Source: Kurthia sibirica (GTDB taxonomy: Bacteria > Bacillota > Bacilli > Bacillales_A > Planococcaceae). From it: a stretch of 64,000 nt of DNA. Every line of letters starts with the position of its first letter. The stretch's first letter is position 1. The position numbers and the translations under genes were made by a program. The notes below the pieces were generated by a model. It worked only from the letters and a program-made list of their open reading frames with translations, ran no database searches and had not been told where the DNA came from. The stretch is taken from assembly GCF_003143975.1 (NCBI RefSeq), contig NZ_QFVR01000014.1, positions 1 through 64,000 on the forward strand, read 5' to 3'. Shown in pieces: positions 1 to 8,806 of the stretch.

Positions 1-150
1 TAAAAGTGTTTGAAAGCTCATTTGCTTTGCTAGCGTTATCTTTCGATAACGACATTCTACGAATAGAATGTCTTCGTTTGCTTACGCACTAATTAAAGTT
101 TGTAAGACTTTATATTGATTAACTTCATTGCTTGTTTAGTTTTCAAAGTT
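1..150 (-). other. 16S rRNA leader (pre-rRNA 5' region)
   Basis: Read on the minus strand, this stretch carries the CTTTGAAAACTAAACAAGC type box found in Bacillales rRNA leaders and spacers. It then has two small hairpins (arms ACATTCTA/TAGAATGT and GTTATC/GATAAC) and ends in GAGCTTTCAAACACTTTTA. Bacillales 16S genes usually start a few bases after a similar sequence, so the 16S gene probably begins just left of base 1. No rRNA is inside the window; this is inference from the leader. Confidence 0.6.
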
Positions 151-152
151 CA

Positions 153-226
153 TGGAGCGGGTGAAGGGAATCGAACCCTCATCATCAGCTTGGAAGGCTG
201 AGGTTTTACCACTAAACTACACCCGC
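153..226 (-). tRNA. tRNA-Gly(TCC)
   Basis: A 74-nt cloverleaf on the minus strand with acceptor GCGGGTG/CACCCGC, anticodon loop CTTCCAA (TCC) and T-loop GGTTCGATTCC. The 3' CCA is encoded. It is the last tRNA of the cluster, about 150 bases before the predicted 16S start. Confidence 0.95.
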
Positions 227-250
227 ATTATTATGTTTAAAAAGATTTTA

Positions 251-327
251 TGGTGCGCCCAGAAGAAGTCGAATCTCCAACCTTCTGATTCGTAGTCAGA
301 TGCTCTATCCAATTGAGCTATGGGCGC
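251..327 (-). tRNA. tRNA-Arg(ACG)
   Basis: A 77-nt cloverleaf with acceptor GCGCCCA/TGGGCGC and anticodon loop CTACGAA (ACG, read as ICG). CCA is encoded. It is seventh in transcription order. Confidence 0.95.
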
Positions 328-349
328 ATATTATAATTGAAAAATATTT

Positions 350-435
350 TGGTGCGGTCGAGAGGACTTGAACCTCCACCGATTTTACTCGACTAGGCCC
401 TCAACCTAGCGCGTCTGCCATTCCGCCACGGCCGC
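350..435 (-). tRNA. tRNA-Leu(GAG)
   Basis: An 86-nt class II tRNA with a long variable arm. The acceptor is GCGGCCG, the anticodon stem CTAGG/CCTAG surrounds GAG, and CCA is encoded. The GAG anticodon reads CTC and CTT. Confidence 0.95.
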
Positions 436-506
436 ACTTTACTTAACGAATACTTTATTAGTATAGCATCCTTAAAATTGTTTGTCAACAACTTTTTTAA
501 ATAAAA

Positions 507-582
507 TGGTGAGTCATGTAGGATTCGAACCTACGACCCTCTGATTAAAAGTCAGATGCTCTACCAACTGAGCTAATGACTC
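507..582 (-). tRNA. tRNA-Lys(TTT)
   Basis: A 76-nt cloverleaf with acceptor GAGTCAT/ATGACTC and anticodon loop CTTTTAA (TTT). CCA is encoded. Confidence 0.95.
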
Positions 583-596
583 GTGGGAAATAAAAA

Positions 597-671
597 TGGC
601 TGGGGAACCTGGATTCGAACCAGGGCATGACGGAATCAAAATCCGTTGCCTTACCGCTTGGCTATACCCCA
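597..671 (-). tRNA. tRNA-Gln(TTG)
   Basis: A 75-nt cloverleaf starting TGGGGTA with anticodon stem CGGAT/ATCCG type and anticodon TTG. CCA is encoded. Confidence 0.95.
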
Positions 672-686
672 ATATTAAATTAAAAC

Positions 687-763
687 TGGCGGTCTGGACG
701 GGACTCGAACCCGCGACCTCCTGCGTGACAGGCAGGCATTCTAACCAGCTGAACTACCAGACC
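687..763 (-). tRNA. tRNA-Asp(GTC)
   Basis: A 77-nt cloverleaf starting GGTCTGG with anticodon arm CCTGCCTGTCACGCAGG (GTC). CCA is encoded. Confidence 0.95.
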
Positions 764-782
764 AGTATGAAGCATATAAAAA

Positions 783-857
783 TGGTGACCCCTACGGGAT
801 TCGAACCCGTGTTACCGCCGTGAAAGGGCGGTGTCTTAACCGCTTGACCAAGGGGCC
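783..857 (-). tRNA. tRNA-Glu(TTC)
   Basis: A 75-nt cloverleaf starting GGCCCCTT with anticodon arm CCGCCCTTTCACGGCGG (TTC). CCA is encoded. Only five bases separate it from the tRNA-Asn gene upstream. Confidence 0.95.
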
Positions 858-862
858 AGAAA

Positions 863-936
863 CTCCGTTGACAGGACTCGAACCTGTGACCCTCTGATTA
901 ACAGTCAGATGCTGCTACCAACTGAGCTACAACGGA
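863..936 (-). tRNA. tRNA-Asn(GTT), CCA not encoded
   Basis: A 74-nt cloverleaf starting TCCGTTGT with anticodon loop CTGTTAA (GTT). It is first in the cluster. After the discriminator G the DNA reads TTT, so CCA must be added after transcription, unlike the other seven tRNAs here. Confidence 0.93.
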
Positions 937-982
937 ATAATTATGATGTCTAAGATGTTTGATCACCTTGTCGACTTTTACT

Positions 983-1011
983 ATTATAGAGAGGTTTTAT
1001 TAAAACGTCAA
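983..1011 (-). promoter_or_regulatory. Sigma-A promoter of the tRNA-rRNA operon
   Basis: On the minus strand the -35 is TTGACG (1006-1011) and the -10 is TATAAT (983-988), with an exact 17-bp spacer. It lies about 45 bp before tRNA-Asn. The near-consensus match and position fit a stable-RNA promoter. Confidence 0.85.
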
Positions 1012-1030
1012 TAGTTTTTCTACAAAAACT

Positions 1031-1468
1031 TTAATCTTTTTTCAATATACGTCCTGAACACTTGCCACAACTGTATTTCTCCGTATTTACCTTTCTCTTT
1101 CTTTGATAAATCAAATGGCATTTTTCGCATTCATAGCGATAATAAGTTACTGTTTGTAAAGATGAACAGTGACGAGGTGAACCGCTCCTTTTTAGCAGCT
1201 CTTTGAAATCTTTATCGCTATGTCTATAACCTTTTCCTTCTATATGTAAATGATAATGACAAAGTTCATGTTTGATGATGCCAATCAGTTCCTCCATACC
1301 AAAATGATTATAATGGGCCCGATTAATATCAATGTTATGTGTGCGCAATAAATAGCGACCACCTGTTGTTTTCAATCGACTATTAAAATAGGCCAAATGA
1401 TTAAACGGTTTATAAAAGTATTCTATTGATATAGCTTTTGTTATATCAGTAAGTTCTTCATCTGTCAT
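1031..1468 (-). CDS. sprT: SprT-like zinc metalloprotease-fold protein
   Basis: A 145-aa SprT-family protein (YdcK in B. subtilis). The metal site HELCHYHLH sits near residue 87, matching HExxH. The C-terminus has a zinc-ribbon pattern, CEKCH about residue 114 and CGKC about residue 134. Length is normal for the family. Eukaryotic relatives (SPRTN) cut DNA-protein crosslinks; the bacterial role is less clear, so activity here is inference. It follows tex as in B. subtilis, but a repeat element of about 205 bp lies between them. The ATG is preceded by an AGAGGGGATC-type ribosome site. Confidence 0.9.
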   Translation of the reverse strand: MTDEELTDITKAISIEYFYKPFNHLAYFNSRLKTTGGRYLLRTHNIDINRAHYNHFGMEELIGIIKHELCHYHLHIEGKGYRHSDKDFKELLKRSGSPRHCSSLQTVTYYRYECEKCHLIYQRKRKVNTEKYSCGKCSGRILKKD

Positions 1469-1527
1469 TTAGATCCCCTCTTTCTGCTATTTTATTCACT
1501 TCTTTCTATCTTACTATAAAATAAAAA

Positions 1528-1732
1528 GAGCCTGGGACAGAACAAAATTAGTATGTCTCCCATACGAATCATCAAATCAATTGAACGCACAGAAAACCCC
1601 ACACGAGGCGTTTGAAGCTATGTCCGCGGAAAGCGTTTTTCGAAGCGAAAATGGATTGAAATGAATAATCCCGTATGATTTCGAAAAATCATACGGGATT
1701 TTCTCTGTTGAAAACACGTTTGTCTCAGGCTT
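1528..1732 (-). repeat. Intergenic palindromic element, copy A
   Basis: About 205 bp, closely matching copy B at 48514-48742. Read on the minus strand it starts AAGCCTGAGACAAA 10 bp after the tex stop codon. It ends TGTCCCAGGCTC followed by TTTTTATTTT. The two ends pair (one mismatch within the arm), which would make a terminator-like stem around a long loop. Inside is a strong hairpin, ATCCCGTATGATT at 1668-1680 pairing with 1687-1699. Copy A lacks about 45 bp found in copy B and has about 18 bp of its own. Confidence 0.85.
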
Positions 1733-1742
1733 ACAAGACCAT

Positions 1743-3908
1743 TTATTTTGTTGATTCCGTTGTCTTTTCTAACATCGTTAATGCAATTCTTCCTTTTTGG
1801 GCATCAATTTGATCTACCCACACTGTAACAATATCACCTAACGCTACTACATCTAATGGATGTTTAACAAATCCTTTTTTTAATTTTGAAATATGAACAA
1901 GACCGTCTTGCTTTACGCCAATATCAACAAATGCACCAAAATCAACAACATTTCGCACAGTACCCTGTAGTTCCATTCCTATTTGAAGATCTTCCATTTT
2001 CAAAACATCTTTTTTAAGCAATGGTTGTGGAAATGCGTCACGTGGATCACGCATCGGTTTCATCAGCATGTCCAAAACATCTTTGATGGTAATTTCACCG
2101 ACTGCATTATCAGCCGCTAGCTCTGCAATTGTCAGAGATGCCAACGCCTCTTCTGCTTTTTTCGTGCCAATATCTGCTGTTTTTAAAGATACCTGTTGTA
2201 AAATATTTTTTGCTAACGTATAGCTTTCCGGATGAATACCTGTTCCATCTAATGGATTCTTCGCATTGGTGATACGTAAAAAACCAATTGCTTGTTCATA
2301 TGTTTTTGCACCCAATCTCGGAATTTTTTTCAACTGTGTTCTTGCGGTAAAACGCCCATTTTCACTACGCAAATTGACGATATTCTCCGCCACTGTTTTT
2401 GATAAGCCCGATACATGTTGTAATAAAGACGATGATGCTGTATTTACATCAACACCTACTTGGTTAACTGCCGTTTCTACGACAAAATCTAATGAAGCGA
2501 TTAATTTTTTCTGTGTGACATCATGCTGATATTGTCCTACACCGACAGCTTTTGGTTCGATTTTCACTAATTCTGCTAATGGATCTTGAAGGCGGCGTGC
2601 AATTGAAACAGCACTACGTTGTTCCACTTGAAGGTCGGGAAATTCATCACGTGCCACTTCAGATGCTGAGTACACACTTGCCCCCGCCTCATTTACGATG
2701 ACATAAGCTGCTTTGCTAGCACTGTCTTTTAATGTTTCTGCCACGAAGGTTTCCGATTCACGCGATGCCGTACCATTGCCTATCGCAATAATATCGATTG
2801 GATAGTCTTGTAAAATTTTCAAAAATACTTCCTTCGCTGCTTCTAGTTTTGCTTTTGGTGGATGTGGATAAATCACTGAGATTTCAAGTAATTTCCCCGT
2901 ATCATCCACGACAGCTAGTTTACAACCTGTTCTATATGCTGGATCGAGACCAAGTACATACTTACCTTTTAAAGGTGGCTGAAGAAGAAGATTTTTTAAA
3001 TTTTCAGAGAAAATATGAATAGCCTGATTTTCGGCTTTTTCTGTTAATTCACCACGAATTTCACGTTCAATCGATGGTTCTATAAGTCGTTTATAACTAT
3101 CAATAATGGTTGATTCTAAATAACTTGCACTCGGTGATTGACTAGTAACAATCCATTTTTGGCGCATCACTTGATGAATACGATCAACTGGCGTTGTAAT
3201 CGTTACTTTTAAAATATCTTCTTTTTCACCACGATTTATCGCCAAGATACGGTGCGGAACAATCTTCAATACCGGTTCCTCATAATCATAGTACATTTCA
3301 AAAACAGATTTCTCATCATCTTGCTGTTTTTTGACAACCGTCGTTATCTTTGCTTGTTGCCAAGTGATTTTACGGATTTGATCACGCATTGTCGGTTCAT
3401 CTGCATAACGCTCTGCAATAATATCACTTGCTCCTTGCAATGCTTCTTCAGCACCTGTTACTTCTCCACTTACATATTTTTGCGCTTCTGCTAGCGGATC
3501 ATCTTTATGTAGAGCTGTTAACCAATCTGCTAAAGGTTCTAACCCCTTTGCTTTTGCAACAGTTGCTTTTGTTTTACGTTTTTGTTTGTATGGGCGATAT
3601 AAATCTTCAACTTTTTTTAATACAGTTGCTGCCATAATAGCCTTTTGTAAATCTTCCGTGAGTTTTTCTTGTTCATCAATTAGTCGGATCACTTCTGTTT
3701 TCCGTTGCTCGAGTTGTTGAATATAATGATGACGATCTTCAATATCTTTTATTTGTACTTCATCTAGCGAACCAGTTACTTCCTTACGATAACGTGCAAT
3801 GAAAGGCACTGTGTTCCCTTCATCTAATAATTCAATTACTTGCTTCACTTGATTAGGTCTGATTGCCAATTCTGTTGCAATCATTTTTAATACCTGCTGT
3901 TGTTCCAA
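1743..3908 (-). CDS. tex: Tex-family RNA-binding protein
   Basis: A 721-aa Tex protein (YdcI), full length for the family. The layout is the usual one: N-terminal helical HTH-like region with FIARYRKEVTG about residue 36, the YqgF-like RNase H fold with VLGLDPAYRTGCK about residue 316, helix-hairpin-helix repeats about 490-560, and a C-terminal S1 domain with GTVRNVVDFGAFVDIG about residue 645. Tex binds nucleic acid and affects transcription in other bacteria. Its place after rsbX is as in B. subtilis. It is separated from rsbX by the terminator at 3952. Confidence 0.95.
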   Translation of the reverse strand: MEQQQVLKMIATELAIRPNQVKQVIELLDEGNTVPFIARYRKEVTGSLDEVQIKDIEDRHHYIQQLEQRKTEVIRLIDEQEKLTEDLQKAIMAATVLKKVEDLYRPYKQKRKTKATVAKAKGLEPLADWLTALHKDDPLAEAQKYVSGEVTGAEEALQGASDIIAERYADEPTMRDQIRKITWQQAKITTVVKKQQDDEKSVFEMYYDYEEPVLKIVPHRILAINRGEKEDILKVTITTPVDRIHQVMRQKWIVTSQSPSASYLESTIIDSYKRLIEPSIEREIRGELTEKAENQAIHIFSENLKNLLLQPPLKGKYVLGLDPAYRTGCKLAVVDDTGKLLEISVIYPHPPKAKLEAAKEVFLKILQDYPIDIIAIGNGTASRESETFVAETLKDSASKAAYVIVNEAGASVYSASEVARDEFPDLQVEQRSAVSIARRLQDPLAELVKIEPKAVGVGQYQHDVTQKKLIASLDFVVETAVNQVGVDVNTASSSLLQHVSGLSKTVAENIVNLRSENGRFTARTQLKKIPRLGAKTYEQAIGFLRITNAKNPLDGTGIHPESYTLAKNILQQVSLKTADIGTKKAEEALASLTIAELAADNAVGEITIKDVLDMLMKPMRDPRDAFPQPLLKKDVLKMEDLQIGMELQGTVRNVVDFGAFVDIGVKQDGLVHISKLKKGFVKHPLDVVALGDIVTVWVDQIDAQKGRIALTMLEKTTESTK

Positions 3909-3951
3909 TGTAAATGCCCCCTTTTACTACTATTCCCAGTTTACCATTCAC

Positions 3952-3985
3952 CAATAAAAAAAGCCCATTCTGCTTAGAATAGGCG
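3952..3985 (-). terminator. Terminator of the rsb-sigB operon
   Basis: On the minus strand GCCTATTCT and AGAATGGGC form a stem followed by TTTTTTTATT. The loop contains the rsbX stop codon (3974-3976), so termination is built into the end of the gene. Confidence 0.75.
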
Positions 3986-4573
3986 CCCAGCAATAAAACT
4001 TGCATCGTCATTTTGAAGTTTTAAATTTGTGGATTGTCCATATTGAAACTTAATGAATTCTTCCTCTGAGAAAAGAGTACCCGCTTCTATTATTTCTATA
4101 CCATCTGTATGTAGTATAAATGAATCGCCTGAATAATATTCAACCGCCTGAATAAAAAAGCCTTGCTCTACGCCTGATAAATAACCTACAGTACGCCTTG
4201 GATAAATAATCTTTTTAGGCAACTGTCTAAAAATCTTACAAGTAATGTTTCCGATGCTAGAAAACTCAATTATTTGCTGTTGAAAACGAATACGTATTAC
4301 CGCTGCTACAGCACCTCTTTTCCCTAGCATCCGAGCATTACTTCTTTGTAGAATATCATCCAAACCACATGTCGGGTCCCGTTCCAATTCTTCAGTAACA
4401 ATTTTGGCGGAAACATTGGCTTCAATGCCACTACCCAAACCATCTACTAATACCGCAACAAAACTATCGTCAGTTAGAACTATACTAAATGCATCGCCGC
4501 TCACAGCGGCATTGTTTTTGGCATGTAATAGTGTTGTATATTGTATGAAATCATTTCTGCCATCTTTTTTCAT
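3974..4573 (-). CDS. rsbX: RsbX, PP2C-type serine phosphatase
   Basis: A 199-aa PP2C/SpoIIE-fold phosphatase. The metal-binding pattern is visible as SGDAFSI near residue 25, VDGLGSG near 43 and HTDGIE near 155. RsbX resets the stressosome by dephosphorylating RsbS and RsbR in B. subtilis. It is the last gene of the operon, 3 bp after sigB, the usual position. Identity rests on both sequence and position. Confidence 0.93.
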   Translation of the reverse strand: MKKDGRNDFIQYTTLLHAKNNAAVSGDAFSIVLTDDSFVAVLVDGLGSGIEANVSAKIVTEELERDPTCGLDDILQRSNARMLGKRGAVAAVIRIRFQQQIIEFSSIGNITCKIFRQLPKKIIYPRRTVGYLSGVEQGFFIQAVEYYSGDSFILHTDGIEIIEAGTLFSEEEFIKFQYGQSTNLKLQNDDASFIAGRLF

Positions 4574-4576
4574 ATT

Positions 4577-5356
4577 CTATACACCTCCAGATGAAATAAT
4601 CGCTTGTTGGAGTTTTTTGATGGCCTTTCTCTGAAGTCTTGATACATGCATTTGAGAAATACCTAATTTCTCCCCTGCTTCTTTTTGACTGAGTTGTTCT
4701 AAATACGTGAGTTGAATAATTTGTTTCTCTCGTTCAGATAACACACTCATAGCATCCGCAACAATCATACGACGATTTGTTTTCTCATACTCCTCATCAT
4801 CGCGGCCGACAACATCAAATAATGTTACCGTGCTACCATCTGAGTCAGATTCGATGGAATGGTCCATTGATAAGGCTTGGTAGCTACGACCCATTTCCAT
4901 CGCTTCTAAAATTTCTTCTTCACTTACTTCTAAATGTGCTGCTATTTCTGCTACAAGCGGCGAGCGCTGAAGCTCTGTCGTTAATAGTTCAACCGTCGCT
5001 TTTATACGCGGTCCCAACTCTTTGATACGTCGTGGAACATGCACATCCCACGTTTTATCACGTAAAAAGCGTTTAATTTCACCAATAATTGTCGGTACAG
5101 CAAACGCTTCAAAACTACGACCAAAAGAAGGGTCAAAACGTCGAATAGCCCCGAGTAAGCCAAGCATACCCACTTGCACAATATCATCGTGGTATGAACG
5201 CCCATTTGAATATTTACGTGCAATTGACTCTACTAAATATTGATAATGTAATACTAGGTTTGTTTGAGCCTCATCATCGGCAGTATCTTGATATTGTTGA
5301 ATCCATTCAAATACCTGTTCCTTTGAAGCAGACCTAGAAGGTGTCCGTTTCCACAT
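4577..5356 (-). CDS. sigB: General stress sigma factor SigB
   Basis: A 259-aa sigma-70 group 3 factor. Region 2 includes DIVQVGMLGLLGAIRRFDP (about 61-79) and FEAFAVPTIIGEIKRFLRD. Region 3 begins VPRRIKELGPRIK. Region 4 has LSEREKQIIQLTYLEQLSQ followed by GISQMHVSRLQRKAIKKL. These blocks match B. subtilis SigB closely. The start overlaps the end of rsbW by 23 bp, consistent with translational coupling. The gene is intact, although the upstream activator gene rsbU is frame-broken. Confidence 0.97.
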   Translation of the reverse strand: MWKRTPSRSASKEQVFEWIQQYQDTADDEAQTNLVLHYQYLVESIARKYSNGRSYHDDIVQVGMLGLLGAIRRFDPSFGRSFEAFAVPTIIGEIKRFLRDKTWDVHVPRRIKELGPRIKATVELLTTELQRSPLVAEIAAHLEVSEEEILEAMEMGRSYQALSMDHSIESDSDGSTVTLFDVVGRDDEEYEKTNRRMIVADAMSVLSEREKQIIQLTYLEQLSQKEAGEKLGISQMHVSRLQRKAIKKLQQAIISSGGV

Positions 5357-5804
5357 ACTCCTTCACCTGCTCTCGTGCAACGTATTTTGTCATGAAAACT
5401 GTTACACCATTATCATTTAAAACTTTAACTTCATCCATTAAGCTTTCGATTAAAAATAAGCCGAGCCCTCCCTCACGAATAAATTCAGCATTTGTATTTT
5501 CATCGTAAGGTCCAACCTGTTCTTTCACTTCTTCAAAATCAAAACTTTTACCGTAATCAGCTACCATAATTTCTAGTTTATCTGAATACACCGCACAGCC
5601 AACTACCACTTCCCCAAGATCTCCCTCAGAATAAGCATGTTGAATGGCATTTGTAATCGCTTCACTTGAAGCAATTTTTAAATCTTCAATATCATCATAT
5701 GAAAATCCTAAACGGTTTGCTAATCCTGAAATAGCAAGTCGAGCTATTCCAACATATTGTGTTTTTGAAGGTACTCGCATTTCAAAGTAGTCAAATTCTT
5801 TCAT
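5334..5804 (-). CDS. rsbW: Anti-sigma-B factor RsbW, serine kinase
   Basis: A 156-aa GHKL-fold kinase. The N box is ASSEAITNAIQHAY (about 46-59), the G1 region VADYGKSFD (about 80) and the G2 region REGGLGLFLIESLMDEV (about 110). RsbW holds SigB inactive and phosphorylates RsbV. It overlaps rsbV by 14 bp and sigB by 23 bp, so the three are probably translated in fixed ratio. Confidence 0.96.
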   Translation of the reverse strand: MKEFDYFEMRVPSKTQYVGIARLAISGLANRLGFSYDDIEDLKIASSEAITNAIQHAYSEGDLGEVVVGCAVYSDKLEIMVADYGKSFDFEEVKEQVGPYDENTNAEFIREGGLGLFLIESLMDEVKVLNDNGVTVFMTKYVAREQVKEYVETDTF

Positions 5805-6132
5805 GATCGCCCACAGCTCCTTCTTTCTCTATATGGATTACACCACTCAGACCTGTGATATCAAAAAGTCGTTGTAACCGTTGAGATAAACCAGATAATA
5901 CTAATTTCGCTTCATTTGCAGTGATATTTTTATAAAACGCTACAATCACACCTAAACCCGTACTGTCCATATAACTTACTTCAGACAGATTCAACTCTAC
6001 TAATAAACCTTTGTTGATATCTACCGCTAATAATTGTTCTTTAAGGCTCGGTGCAGTAAAAGCATCGACTTCCCCACTAACTGTTCCTACTACTTTATTT
6101 GCATCTGAATTTACATCTATCTTAAAGTTCAT
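5791..6132 (-). CDS. rsbV: Anti-anti-sigma factor RsbV
   Basis: A STAS-domain protein of 113 aa from the ATG at 6132, preceded by GGGGTG; a longer reading frame from 6201 lacks such a site and adds residues the family does not have. The phosphorylation site is Ser57 in YMDSTGLGV. Unphosphorylated RsbV binds RsbW and frees SigB. In this operon it would normally be dephosphorylated by RsbU, whose gene is frame-broken here. Confidence 0.94.
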   Translation of the reverse strand: MNFKIDVNSDANKVVGTVSGEVDAFTAPSLKEQLLAVDINKGLLVELNLSEVSYMDSTGLGVIVAFYKNITANEAKLVLSGLSQRLQRLFDITGLSGVIHIEKEGAVGDHERI

Positions 6133-6197
6133 ATTTAGCACCCCAATTTTTTTACAATCTTTATTACTATTTACCTTTTTCCAGCGACTTTCAAACA

Positions 6198-7213
6198 TCA
6201 ATCTTCCTTTTTCAATACGACAAACGTTAAATCATCTGATAGCTTATTGAAATGAGATAATTTTTCAATTTCATGAAAAATAGCTTCTGCTAATTGCTGC
6301 GGTTTTTTTTCTTTATGCTTATAAATTAGATCCGTCAATTCGGATTTTTCCATGAAGCGGTCATCTACTCTACATTCTGTCACACCATCTGTCACAATAA
6401 TAATCATATCGTCTTTTTCTAATACAATGTTTTTTCTAAGTTATGGACATCTGGTAAAACACCTAATAACAAGCCTTCTGATTCTAACTCGATGAAGATT
6501 TCTTCCTTTGCTTTGTAGAGTAAAGCAGGCTCATGCCCAGCCGAAGCATAGGTAAAAATCGATTGCGCCACATCATAGCGTCCATAAAACATCGAAATAA
6601 ACATATTGTCATCCACTGTTTTTTCGACGATGCGATTGAGCACATCCAATGCATACGAAGGGCTGATACTTGGCTGCCCTAAAGTATCTAAACCATTTTT
6701 GACCATCGACATACAAAGAGCTGCCGGTATCCCTTTACCGACTACATCTGCAACGCCAACACCAACAAAGCGTTTGCCATCCCCTTGAAAATAAACATAA
6801 TCACCATTCATTTTTCGTGCAGGGATCGATATGCTACCAATAGCTAAGCCGTCAATTGTTGGGATGGTTGTTTTCAACATCGTTTTTTGGACATTGGCAG
6901 CTAGTTCCAATTCATGATCCATTTCCTCTTGATTTTTCAAAAGAATTTTATGTTCACGTAGTGCTAAACCATATTGAATCATAAATTCTGTTAAAAAATC
7001 CAGCGCATTGCGCATATCATCAGTAAATTCATTTCCAAAAGAATAAATTTCTTCTAAAGAATCTTTATGGATACTGATTACTTCCTCAGGTGTAATATTT
7101 TTTTGTACGAGTCTGCGACTAAAATTTTGCCCTAAATATAAATTTCGTTCTGTTTGATATTTTAAATATTGACCGAGGAGCATCGAATATTGTTTTTTAA
7201 TTTCATTAGTCAC
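6198..7213 (-). pseudogene. rsbU: rsbU, PP2C phosphatase with one-base frameshift
   Basis: RsbU dephosphorylates RsbV when bound by RsbT. The first frame starts at the GTG at 7213, covers the N-terminal RsbT-binding helices and the first part of the PP2C domain (GDYVYF, GVADVVGKGIPAALCM), and stops at 6419 after 264 residues. The rest (VTDGVTECR, LSDDLTFVV) lies in the next frame to 6198. The frames join at a run of six A on the minus strand (6430-6435). A seventh A would give 338 aa, the normal length. As written, the product lacks the later metal-binding Asp residues and should be inactive. A sequencing indel is a live alternative. Confidence 0.85.
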
Positions 7214-7216
7214 GCC

Positions 7217-7627
7217 CTAATCACTTCCCAACCGGAGCCATTTTATTATGCTAACGACCGTACCTTCATTGACGATCGTATTGATATCAAATTCATCCAT
7301 TAATCTTCTAACTCCTGGCAAGCCTGCTCCAAGACCTTGTGAAGTTGAATAACCATCTTGCATAACAAGTCGTATATCTTGAATACCGGGTCCCTTATCT
7401 TCTGCTGTAATTTTTATACCGACTAGATCATTGAGTTTTAACTCTTCGATCACAATCGTACCTCCATCAGCATATAGATAGATATTACGTGCCAGTTCGC
7501 TGATTGCTGTTGTAATTCTCGCTTGATCGACCGCACCAAAACCAATGTCTTTTGCTTTATTGCGTCCGAGTTGGCGTGCTTCAACAATATCCCACTCGGT
7601 GAGTATGTTCACTGAAGAATCTACCAT
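7217..7627 (-). CDS. rsbT: RsbT, stressosome switch kinase
   Basis: A 136-aa GHKL-fold serine/threonine kinase. Motifs are SELARNIYLYADGG (about 43), EDKGPGI (about 76) and the glycine lid STSQGLGAGLPGVRRLMDEF (about 94-113). RsbT phosphorylates RsbS and RsbR, then leaves the stressosome to activate RsbU. It lies 4 bp after rsbS and 3 bp before rsbU. Confidence 0.95.
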   Translation of the reverse strand: MVDSSVNILTEWDIVEARQLGRNKAKDIGFGAVDQARITTAISELARNIYLYADGGTIVIEELKLNDLVGIKITAEDKGPGIQDIRLVMQDGYSTSQGLGAGLPGVRRLMDEFDINTIVNEGTVVSIIKWLRLGSD

Positions 7628-7631
7628 TTCG

Positions 7632-8000
7632 CTACGCCCCCAATTCTCGTTGGAGTTTTTCCAACCCGCTCTCTAAATCTAAGGCTGAAATAACATTGTC
7701 TAAATAAATCCCTAACTCAACTAATGTAATCGCTATGCTCGGCTGAATACCTGTCACTGCTACTTTTGCACCCATTAAAGATGTCATTCGAACAATATCA
7801 CCCAATATCCTTGCGATATAAGAATCGATACATTCAATTGACGTTAAATCTATGACTACACCTCTCGCTGATGTTTCATGTATCCTTCTCAATAAATCCT
7901 GTTGAAATTGTAAAGCTGTTGGATCATCTAAATCACGTTGAATAGACACGATCAGAAAATCATTTAACTTTAAAATTGGTATCGCCGTATCCATTATCAT
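7632..8000 (-). CDS. rsbS: RsbS, stressosome STAS scaffold
   Basis: A 122-aa single STAS domain. The conserved phosphorylation site is Ser60 in [11 protein letters not shown]. Together with RsbR it forms the stressosome core that holds RsbT. Its start overlaps the rsbR stop by 4 bp (ATGA), so the two are probably coupled. A second in-frame Met at residue 3 is also possible as start. Confidence 0.95.
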   Translation of the reverse strand: MIMDTAIPILKLNDFLIVSIQRDLDDPTALQFQQDLLRRIHETSARGVVIDLTSIECIDSYIARILGDIVRMTSLMGAKVAVTGIQPSIAITLVELGIYLDNVISALDLESGLEKLQRELGA

Positions 8001-8806
8001 AGCACCTCACTAATTCTACGATTCGTTTGTTCTAAAGATTTTTCCACGCCTTCTTGCAGTGTTCCAAGCGTCCTAATATTTTTCAAATCTACACCAAGTG
8101 TTACAAAGGTTTGGGCAATTTCAGGGCTAAACCCTACGAGTATACATTGCCCACCTACGATATGTATCGCTCGGATCATATGCACGATATGCTGTGCAAC
8201 ATTTGAATCAACAAACGGCACACCTGTGATATCCAATAGAATAATTTCTGCCTTGTATACGATCACGCCATTTAAAACGTTCTCCATCATCTGTTTCGAG
8301 CGTTCACTATCAATTGTTCCGATAATTGGTACGATAATAATACGATCAAAGACCGGCATAATCGGTGTGGATAGTTCTTGCAAAGCTTTTCTTTGATTAT
8401 GGATGGTCGCTAAATGCTTATCTTCCATCATTTGAATATAACTAAACAATACATCTGTTTTTGCTTGTTTGATTTGTTGTTGGAGATACTCTTTGTCTTT
8501 TGGCGTTAATAGTGTATCTTGTTGTAGAATATCATATGTACTTGCTTCATAAATTTCAACCAAAGACATCATTAACGTTGTTTTTTTATTAATCGATACT
8601 AACTCTGTAGCTAATTGCACTCTATTTTGATGCTTGTGTAAAAATCCTTGCATGACGACATGTAATCTTACTAACATCGATTTTGTAATCTCATGTTGGA
8701 TTTTACTACTAAAAAGTTCTGTAATAGTTTGTCGTAATAAATACGTCCATCTGTCATGTATCTTACTGTTGTTGTCGTTTAAGAACTTTATTAATGTAGT
8801 TTCCAA
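7997..8806 (-). CDS. rsbR: RsbR-type stressosome sensor
   Basis: A 269-aa protein with an N-terminal non-heme globin-like sensor region (about 1-135) and a C-terminal STAS domain (about 150-265). The phospho-Thr site corresponding to B. subtilis T171 is in GTIDSERS. The second site (T205 region) reads PFVDSNVA, with Ser instead of Thr. The start is TTG at 8806, 8 bp after GGAGGG. It heads the stress-sensing module. Confidence 0.94.
   Translation of the reverse strand: METTLIKFLNDNNSKIHDRWTYLLRQTITELFSSKIQHEITKSMLVRLHVVMQGFLHKHQNRVQLATELVSINKKTTLMMSLVEIYEASTYDILQQDTLLTPKDKEYLQQQIKQAKTDVLFSYIQMMEDKHLATIHNQRKALQELSTPIMPVFDRIIIVPIIGTIDSERSKQMMENVLNGVIVYKAEIILLDITGVPFVDSNVAQHIVHMIRAIHIVGGQCILVGFSPEIAQTFVTLGVDLKNIRTLGTLQEGVEKSLEQTNRRISEVL

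Noticed and set aside
596-823. Open frame of 75 codons on the plus strand
   Set aside because: It reads through the antisense of three tRNA genes; a known kind of false gene.
6419-6440. Programmed -1 frameshift in rsbU
   Set aside because: The A-run is not in the phase of a classic slippery heptamer, no stimulatory structure is evident, and RsbU is not known to use one.
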